A stretch of DNA of 64,000 bases from Ceratobasidium sp. AG-K (lineage: Eukaryota; Basidiomycota; Agaricomycetes; Cantharellales; Ceratobasidiaceae). The notes under the pieces were generated by a model. It saw only the letters and a list, made by a program, of their open reading frames with translations, was not told where the DNA came from and made no database searches. A program made the translations under genes and the position numbers. Location of the stretch: positions 1 to 64,000 of the forward strand of contig JAWNGF010000008.1 of the NCBI GenBank assembly GCA_037039685.1, written 5' to 3'. Below, in pieces: positions 57,868-64,000 of the stretch. The stretch's first letter is position 1, and each line of letters opens with the position of its first letter.

Positions 57868-58324
57868 TGTCGTAAGCTTCTTCTTGGTGGCTATGAGACA
57901 AGCCGCGACGGAGAGTGGACGGCACTAAGACCTAAGTGACCTCTTGAACCGCAACACACTTAAGCATCTGTAGGCTCTTGAGGGTAGGGGTGGTCCAAAG
58001 TGTCACTCAAAGGGGATGTTTTGACGAGACAAAACAAGCTGGGGTTTCCAGGCTTGTTGGTCCTCTATATATATATCAGAAGTGGCCAAGTCATACAACG
58101 CGTAGCCACATGAGTCAAAGCAGTCAACCAATCAGGAGTGTCCATGTGAGTCATGCTGTATGAACAGACATGACTCGTACAAAGCACAGCTGCGTTACAC
58201 AGTGTAACACATAACCACAAGAAGGTGGCAACGCGGCAGGGGAAAGACAAACAAAGAACAAACACAAGAGACAAGAGAGGATGAGACGCAGACGAGTCCG
58301 ATGGCGAGAGCATAGCTCACGACA
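57868..58324 (-). repeat. 3' LTR of the second gypsy element
   Basis: On the minus strand it starts TGTCGTGAGC and ends TTACGACA, giving 6-bp inverted ends TGTCGT/ACGACA. Preceded by the purine tract. A TATATATATA run at about 58063-58074 is the likely promoter. The left limit is inferred from the inverted ends because the partner LTR is outside the window. Confidence 0.7.
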
Positions 58325-58369
58325 TTACTCCCCCTTTAAGGTCCTTGAGGGGAACCCAAAAGGACCGAT

Positions 58370-59134
58370 CTACTGCACCCAGCAGTCCTTGTCGACCTTT
58401 TCCACCAGGGAGTCGACCTCGACCTCCTCTTCCTCCATGAGATCGATGGGGTTGAACACAGTGTTACCTGGTTTATCGCAGTGCTCCTCCCACCTTTCCC
58501 AGGTTTTCTCGTCCGTCCAATCCGCCTTGGACCAGTCCATGACCCTCTCCTGTTCTTCCACATGGTCCTTATCCCATTGTCGTACATCCAGTTCAACCTC
58601 CTTCCATTCCGACAAGTCCGCCTCCTTCTCCTGCCACCAGAACGGCTTCCACTCGAACTTCTCCCTCTGGTAGCGTCCCCGCTCCATCCTCCAATCCGCC
58701 AAGTCTGCCTCGAAGTTCTTGTCCCACGCGTCGGTCCATCGAGGCCTCAGAGTCGGAGGGCGGCCTTTGTATCCTGGAACCCACTTGCTGCTGTAGGCTC
58801 CTTCTTGTCCCCATTCAACCACCCCGAGCTTGTGCATGGATAGCAACACAGCTTTGGACACCTGGAAGGCCGCGCATCCTTGGCATACGTAAATGTCCTT
58901 TCGCTGGAGTTGCATGCGTGTTGGCCACTTTTTGCCAACCCATTCGAACTCTCCCAGGTTGGAGTGCAGGATGTTGTCGGAGGCCCGGAATTGGAGCCGC
59001 CCTGGGCTCTGCTGAGACCTTTTGAAGATGTAGAGGGCTGCCCCCGAGTCAAGGATGCGGGCCGTCTGGAAGGCTGGCCCGTCGAGAACGCGGACGAGGT
59101 TGTTGGCAATAGTGGCACGGGTGACGGCGGGCAT
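58370..59134 (-). CDS. Extra ORF downstream of pol in the second gypsy element
   Basis: About 254 residues from MPAVTRATIANNLVRVLDGP, near 59134. The N-terminal half looks globular (ARILDSGAALYIFKRSQQSP, VCQGCAAFQVSKAVLLSMHK, with a C-x2-C). The C-terminal half is very rich in Trp, Glu and Asp (WDKNFEADLADWRMERGR, WERWEEHCDKPGN, DLMEEEEVEVDSLVEKVD). It overlaps the C-terminal extension of pol in another frame and stops about 45 bases before the LTR. No signal peptide or membrane segment, so it is not an envelope protein. Possibly captured or lineage-specific; function unknown. Confidence 0.6.
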   Translation of the reverse strand: MPAVTRATIANNLVRVLDGPAFQTARILDSGAALYIFKRSQQSPGRLQFRASDNILHSNLGEFEWVGKKWPTRMQLQRKDIYVCQGCAAFQVSKAVLLSMHKLGVVEWGQEGAYSSKWVPGYKGRPPTLRPRWTDAWDKNFEADLADWRMERGRYQREKFEWKPFWWQEKEADLSEWKEVELDVRQWDKDHVEEQERVMDWSKADWTDEKTWERWEEHCDKPGNTVFNPIDLMEEEEVEVDSLVEKVDKDCWVQ

Positions 59135-62100
59135 AGTGTGCAAAAAAGGTTTAGTGCGTTGAGTGTGTAGAGCGAGTTGGAATGTGAGCAAGTTCTGCTA
59201 GTTGTGTTGTCGTCCTGTTCTGCCCTCCCTTTAATACTTCTTGTCTTGTAGTTTGACGGTGTTGGGGCGTTTGGGAAGTCCTTCAAGAACTTCCTCATTA
59301 TTACTCCGAGGTGACCAAAATCTTCTGCCCGTTGTTCCGTGTCTTCCTTTTCATCGTAACCCTTCCATCTAACCCTGTAGAACAATCCGTCCTTTGTTTG
59401 CTTCCAGTCCACGATTTTCTCCACTTCGTATTCTTCCTCTCCTTCTTCTGTTGTGATCGGCGGTGGTCGGGGTTGGTTTCTGTGAAAGTTCTCGTCCTTT
59501 TTGTATGGACTAAGAAGATCGCTGTGGAACACAGGGTGTATTCTAATGGTTTTTGGAAGCTCCAATTCGTAGGCGTGGCTTGATATGATTTTCTTGATCT
59601 TGAAGGGACCATGTTTTATGTTGTCAAGTTTCTTGTTGGGATGGTTTGTCTTTATGTTTTGTCCGTAAAGCCAGACAAGGTTGTTCTCCTTGTATTTTGG
59701 TTGGTGTTCCACTGTGTCCTTTCTTCTGTGCCATTCCATAGCTGCTTTTGCTTCATCCCATACTTCCTGCCAGTTGTTCGCCTTGTCATTTGCTTCAGCA
59801 ATCGTAGTAGCTTCTTTTAGAACATTCCATAGTGGCTCTCTGCCGTTGACAATCTCAAATGGTGTTTTTCCCGTGATCCCGTGCCGTTGGTTGTTGTAGC
59901 AGAATTCTGCGATAGGAAGCAGTTCGGTCCAGTTGTCTTGCCTGTAGTTAACAAATGTGCGGAGCCATGCTTCTATCCACTGGTTTATTTGTTCCGTTAT
60001 TCCGTCTGTTTGTGGATGGTATGCCGTGCTGAACGTGGGTGTTGTTCCGATTTTTTGGTAGAGGGCCTTCAGGAACCTGCTGTTGAAAGTTGTTCCTCTG
60101 TCCAAAACTGTACTTCGTGGGAAGCCGTGTAACCTCCAAACATTCTTCAGGAAAAGATCGGCAAGTTGATCCGCAGTTGTTGATTCTTTGCAGGCTATGA
60201 AGTGGGCCATGCGGGAGAACCGATCCACTACTACCAGAATGCTGTCATTGCCTTGTGATTTTGGGAGTTTTACGATGAAATCGTATGCAATATCCTCCCA
60301 TGGACCATTCGGGATTTCGAGTGCTTTCATTGGTACTTGGGTTTTTGTTCCTTTCGCCCTTTGGCACTGTTCACAAGAGTCAACGTATTTGTTTACTGTT
60401 GCCTTAAGTCCAGGCCAGTAGTATCTTCTTGAGATTAGCTCTAACGTTTGGGCTTGACCCTGGTGTCCTGCCATCAGTGAATCGTGGTGTAACCTGAGGA
60501 TTTTTAGCCGAGTGTCCTTGTCTTCTGGCACGTAGATTCTCCCATCTACCCAGAGCAGGTCTTCCTCGAAGTTGTAGTTCCTTATTCCTTGTTGCACAGA
60601 TTTGGGTAGGGTCTCCTTGTTTTTGCACAATTCTATGATCTTCCTGATGCTCTCATCTTTGGTTTGTGCTTCCCTAATGTCCACAATGATGTCTGACTTG
60701 ACTTCTCCGGCGAATCCTCTGAACTGTTCCTCTTTGATCATGATTTGCTTTGCTGTTGGTATTTCACTGTGATCCACTCTTCTGGACAGTAGGTCTGGCT
60801 TTGTTGACATGTTCCCCGGACGGTAAACTATTTCAAAGTTGTAGGAAGCCAGGATTTGATGCCATCGAGCGTGACGTTGGTTAAATGTGGTTGCCTTCTT
60901 CCAGTATTGTAGGTTGCGGTGGTCGGTGTAGATAGTTATTGGTTCTCTAGTTCCTTCTAGATGTAATCGCCAGTGTTTTAGTGATTCCACAATTGCCATT
61001 AATTCCTTATCATGAACATCGTAGTTCATTTGTGCAGCGTTGAAGGATTTTGAAAGGAAAGCAATGGGATGTAAATAACCGTCGTCTTGTCTTTGAGAGA
61101 GTATTGATCCCATGGCAACGCCGCTTGCGTTGGTTTCCAATATGTAAGGTTTTGTTGGATCTGGATGTCGCAGTAGTGGTTCCTTGCATATTTCCTTTTT
61201 CAGGTTATCGAAAGCCTCCTGTTGTTCTACTTCCCATTTCCATCTCTGGTCCTTTCTTGTTAGAACGGTTAAGGCTTTCGCTAGGCCGCTGAAGTTTGGT
61301 ACAAATCGCCTGTAAAAGTTTGCAAATCCTAGGAAGGCTTGGACCTGTTTGACTGTCCTTGGCTCCTTCCACTCCTTGATTGCTTTGACCTTTTCCTCTT
61401 GCATTGATATCCCTTCCTCGCTGATATTTATTCCTGTGTAGACAAGTTTCTTGACGAAGAATTCGCATTTTGGGAGTTTCGCAAAGAGGTTGTTGTCCAA
61501 CAGGATTTTGAGTACCTTTCGAACATCCTCCACATGCTGGCTTCGGTCTTTGGAGAAAATTAATATGTCATCAATGTAAACAATGACACAGATGTCAATC
61601 AGGTCGTGGAAAATATGATTCATATATCGTTGGAAAGTTGCCGGTGCATTTTTCAATCCAAAGGGCATGACAATATATTCAAATAGGCCTTCCTTGGTTC
61701 GGAATGCTGTTTTCCATTCGTCTCCTTCTTTAACTCGGATGTTGTTGAACCCCATACGCAAGTCTATTTTAGAAAAGATTTTTGCGTCCTTGATCTTGTC
61801 AAGGAGATCTTCCATTAGTGGCATAGGGAAGCGGTCGTCTTTTGTTATTTCGTTGATCGGACCGAAATGTTGAACCAACCTGAGTTCTGGAGGTTTTTCC
61901 GGGTCCTTTGGATCTTGTCCCTTTTTGACAAAGAAGGTTGCTGCGGCTACAGGTGACTTGCTCGGTCGGATTTTGCCTGCCGCTAGTTCCTCATCTAGGT
62001 ACTTTCTGAGGGCTATGGATTCTGCGGGTGAGAGTGGTATTGGCCTAGCCAGTTTAGGAAGTTCTGCTCCTTCCACCAGATCAATGCAACAGTCATATGG

Positions 62101-62613
62101 ACAATGGTCTGGTATCCGTTTAAACTTTTCTTCGCTAAAGACTTCTGCATAATCTTTGAATTCTTCGGGTATGTCTTTGATTTCTGCGGCTTTTCCAAGG
62201 ATGTTGTCTGGTCGCCAGGAAATTTCTTTCAATAGCCAATCAATTATTGGATTGGCTTCCTCTAGCCATTCTAACCCCAGAATCAAGTGTGTATCTCCAG
62301 TAGGCATGGCGAAGAAGTTTTGCTTGAAGTTTTTCCCATGTAACTCAAATTCCAGATTTGCTTTGAATCGGATTTGATGTGACAGTTCCTTCCCTTGGAT
62401 TCCAATTATTTTCCTAGGTGTTGGCAGTTCAATTAGGGCCACTTTGTTTCTCCGTGCCCAAGTGATGTCAATGAAATTTCTTGATGCTCCTGAGTCGATG
62501 AGAGTAGCGATGGGTTCTGTGATTCCAGTAATATTTGTGTAAACAATTGTCGATTCGCTAGTAGCTCTAAGGTACATTGTTTCCATTACTGGTTCGTTGG
62601 TCTCTCCACACAC
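58747..62613 (-). CDS. pol: Pol of the second gypsy element
   Basis: Open frame of 1,288 codons, beginning right after gag in the -1 frame. Protease with LIDSGASRNFIDI (near residue 38). Reverse transcriptase with LRLVQHFGPIN and VIVYIDDILIFSKD (about 345). RNase H begins LETNASGVAMGS, with Asn in place of the first catalytic Asp. Integrase with the HHCC site (LHHDSLMAGHQGQ ... CEQCQRAKG) and DDE blocks VVDRFSRMAHFI, LDRGTTFNSRF and TDGITEQINQ. Chromodomain EYEVEKIVDWKQ, FYRVRWKGYDEKED near residue 1065. After FPNAPTP the frame runs on for about 180 low-complexity codons that overlap the extra ORF, probably not conserved. Confidence 0.9.
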   Translation of the reverse strand: MCGETNEPVMETMYLRATSESTIVYTNITGITEPIATLIDSGASRNFIDITWARRNKVALIELPTPRKIIGIQGKELSHQIRFKANLEFELHGKNFKQNFFAMPTGDTHLILGLEWLEEANPIIDWLLKEISWRPDNILGKAAEIKDIPEEFKDYAEVFSEEKFKRIPDHCPYDCCIDLVEGAELPKLARPIPLSPAESIALRKYLDEELAAGKIRPSKSPVAAATFFVKKGQDPKDPEKPPELRLVQHFGPINEITKDDRFPMPLMEDLLDKIKDAKIFSKIDLRMGFNNIRVKEGDEWKTAFRTKEGLFEYIVMPFGLKNAPATFQRYMNHIFHDLIDICVIVYIDDILIFSKDRSQHVEDVRKVLKILLDNNLFAKLPKCEFFVKKLVYTGINISEEGISMQEEKVKAIKEWKEPRTVKQVQAFLGFANFYRRFVPNFSGLAKALTVLTRKDQRWKWEVEQQEAFDNLKKEICKEPLLRHPDPTKPYILETNASGVAMGSILSQRQDDGYLHPIAFLSKSFNAAQMNYDVHDKELMAIVESLKHWRLHLEGTREPITIYTDHRNLQYWKKATTFNQRHARWHQILASYNFEIVYRPGNMSTKPDLLSRRVDHSEIPTAKQIMIKEEQFRGFAGEVKSDIIVDIREAQTKDESIRKIIELCKNKETLPKSVQQGIRNYNFEEDLLWVDGRIYVPEDKDTRLKILRLHHDSLMAGHQGQAQTLELISRRYYWPGLKATVNKYVDSCEQCQRAKGTKTQVPMKALEIPNGPWEDIAYDFIVKLPKSQGNDSILVVVDRFSRMAHFIACKESTTADQLADLFLKNVWRLHGFPRSTVLDRGTTFNSRFLKALYQKIGTTPTFSTAYHPQTDGITEQINQWIEAWLRTFVNYRQDNWTELLPIAEFCYNNQRHGITGKTPFEIVNGREPLWNVLKEATTIAEANDKANNWQEVWDEAKAAMEWHRRKDTVEHQPKYKENNLVWLYGQNIKTNHPNKKLDNIKHGPFKIKKIISSHAYELELPKTIRIHPVFHSDLLSPYKKDENFHRNQPRPPPITTEEGEEEYEVEKIVDWKQTKDGLFYRVRWKGYDEKEDTEQRAEDFGHLGVIMRKFLKDFPNAPTPSNYKTRSIKGRAEQDDNTTSRTCSHSNSLYTLNALNLFCTLCPPSPVPLLPTTSSAFSTGQPSRRPASLTRGQPSTSSKGLSRAQGGSNSGPPTTSCTPTWESSNGLAKSGQHACNSSERTFTYAKDARPSRCPKLCCYPCTSSGWLNGDKKEPTAASGFQDTKAALRL

Positions 62614-62615
62614 GG

Positions 62616-64000
62616 TTAGAGGGAGACCTCGCCTTTTCCCAATTCGGATTCCTCTTCTATTTTTCCTTCCCTTCCTTTGAGGTTAGGTTCCTCCTTTTTC
62701 CATTCCTTCTCTGGGCACTTGGCAAGCATGTGTTTGTCTGATCCACACTTCAGGCAGCGTTTTGAGGAAATCCTAGCCTTGTAAACCTCGTCTGGAAGTC
62801 TCTTTGTAGAGCTAGAGGATGCTGTTACTGTCTTCTTCCCTGTCGTGTTCTTGATTGCTTGTAGTTTCTGATCAATAGAGATTGCGATTGATATCCATCG
62901 GTCAAGGGATAGTTCTTGTTCTGTCCCATCTTCGTTGATCAGGGTTAGTTCGAAACGAGCTAGTTCGGTTTTGACTTCAGGTTTCAACCCTTCCTTGAAT
63001 TGGTTGATCAGAGCTTCCTGTCCCCAATTTACGTCTACCAGAAGGTATCGGAACTCCGACGCGTAGTTTGCTACCGAATTGTTCTGTTTGCATTTTCGGA
63101 TGTCCGATTCAGCTTTAGCCTTTTTGTTAGGGTCGCTGAACTGTTCCATGAAGTGTGCTTTGAAACCCTCCCATGAGGCGAGATTTTGGTTAATTTCTCC
63201 TTGGTTAAGCGATCGTAAGAGAACTTGTGCCCAGTGAGTGGCGGCTTTGTTCTCGGATTTGAAGTTTGCTAGGGCTTTGCGGATCCTGTCTTCGTCGGAA
63301 GTGTATTGATTGCCTAGACGTACAAAGTAGCTCTCCATTTGCGTGATGAACATTTCAGCGCCTTCTCCTTTCTTTCCGTCGAAGGCTTCCGGACGAGTAA
63401 CCTTGGGACAACGCGGTCCACTACCAATGCTTGGGTTCTTGATCAGTCGTTGGATTCTTAGTTCTAATTCGTCGATCCTGGGAGATTCTGCGTCTGGGTG
63501 TGGTGGAGAATTTGACCGCCTGGAAGGGATCCCGTGTAATGATGCTTCATCCATTTCTTCTCGCATATTGTTGATGGCTTCCTGAACTTCAGAGATTTTG
63601 GTCGTGAAGGAGGTTCCTTCCTGTCGTAGGGTTTCTAGTCCTTGTGTTACTGCCTCGTTCGATTCGAGTTGCCCTTGTCTAGTAGTGTTGAGTTCTTCGC
63701 GTACATTGTTTACGAGTCCCTGAGTGTTGGTAACCTCATTTCGAAGACGGGTTACGTCTTGACCAACAAGAAAAGAATTATGTTTGCCATTTCTTGCCGC
63801 GTTCAGGATGTCCGTTAATGTGCCTTGTAGGGTGTTGATGGAGTCGTTAAAGATTTGTTGGTTGTTTGCGAGGACTTGTGTGGCCTGTTCTAGGCCGCTG
63901 AGCCTTCAATCAACAGTGACTCTCATTCCGTCTATGACCCTAATGACAGCGTTGTGTCTTCCTTCTAGAAGGTTGTCTAGATCGTCTAGATTACTGATTA
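62616..64000 (-). CDS. gag: Gag of the second gypsy element (partial, nonsense codon)
   Basis: The part shown includes the Gag core (TRPEAFDGKKGEGAEMFITQ, then WEGFKAHFMEQFSDPNKKAK and YASEFRYLLVDVNWGQEALI) and a zinc knuckle CLKCGSDKHMLAKC near the C-terminus; it stops at 62616. Upstream, the same frame continues as a coiled coil (QGLVNNVREELNTTRQGQLE) to the window edge, interrupted by one TGA at 63906-63908 (VD*RLSGLEQ). A CGA-to-TGA change is the simplest explanation. The true start lies outside the window. Confidence 0.85.

Larger units (their letters stand above)
57868..64000 (-). mobile_element. Second Ty3/gypsy chromovirus, 3' portion (continues beyond window)
   Basis: Reading right to left: gag, pol, an extra ORF, a purine tract and the 3' LTR. 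The 5' LTR lies outside the window. It is a different lineage from the first element (its gag and pol differ in length and sequence) but shares the LTR start TGTCGTGAGC and the purine tract. It carries a nonsense codon in gag and a changed RNase H residue. Confidence 0.92.

Noticed and set aside
59311..60421. Hydrophobic plus-strand frames over the second pol
   Set aside because: Shadows of pol; apparent membrane-like Phe/Leu/Val runs come from antisense Lys/Glu codons.
1..64000. CRISPR arrays, bacterial operons, tRNA or rRNA genes
   Set aside because: No regularly spaced repeats, no ribosome-binding-site-led gene strings and no tRNA-like A/B boxes were recognised; dense introns show the DNA is eukaryotic.

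Overview
The window looks like nuclear DNA of a basidiomycete fungus, most likely an agaricomycete close to Rhizoctonia/Ceratobasidium. This is inferred from very dense short introns (about 45-65 nt, GT..AG), chromodomain Ty3/gypsy retrotransposons, tnp2-type and Plavaka-like transposases, a secreted pectate lyase and an expanded family of AIG1/GIMAP-like GTPases. No database was searched: family names rest on motifs read by eye, and spliced gene models are manual.

Left part, 1-17 kb. A short element with terminal inverted repeats opens the window. Then come four paralogous GTPase-plus-coiled-coil genes in two head-to-head pairs: A (1516-3144, -) with B (5086-6803, +), and C (12529-14132, -) with D (15189-16824, +). 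Between the pairs lie an intact PL1 pectate lyase (9606-11301, -), a direct duplication of its 3' half (7100-7947, -) and a hAT transposase remnant (8421-9381, -). The four GTPases are mosaic: G domains pair A with B and C with D, while C-terminal exons pair A with C and B with D. This suggests duplication of an ancestral divergent pair followed by gene conversion within each pair. D may end in a CaaX prenylation box.

Middle part, 18-40 kb. A full-length ABCB-type exporter with about 24 introns (17965-23048, +) is followed by a small hypothetical gene and by two tandem paralogs (24623-27509 and 27801-31239, +). Each tandem paralog appears to contain two eroded DEAD-box helicase C-terminal modules and no helicase N-terminal ATPase lobe. 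This is the best candidate here for an undescribed protein family. The second copy carries a partial internal duplication that lacks an intron. A large zinc-finger gene of probable transposon origin (32340-36744), whose WW-domain tail is cut off by a stop codon, and a smaller gene of unknown function (37159-38444) follow. A coiled-coil hypothetical gene lies on the minus strand at 39787-40611.

Right part, 41-64 kb, is a nest of transposons. A Plavaka-like transposase remnant (41440-42382) precedes an AT-hook gene that runs leftward and is split by a complete chromovirus (44915-51856, 413-bp LTRs, GCAGC target duplication). Divergent from the AT-hook gene is a tnp2/CACTA transposase (52720-57739), which carries a 1.35-kb long-inverted-repeat element inside one intron. 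A second gypsy element on the minus strand (57868 to beyond the window end) carries an extra ORF downstream of pol. The first chromovirus shows a striking sign of Tf1-like self-primed reverse transcription. Several inactivating or polymorphic changes in these retroelements are CpG transitions, consistent with methylation-driven decay.
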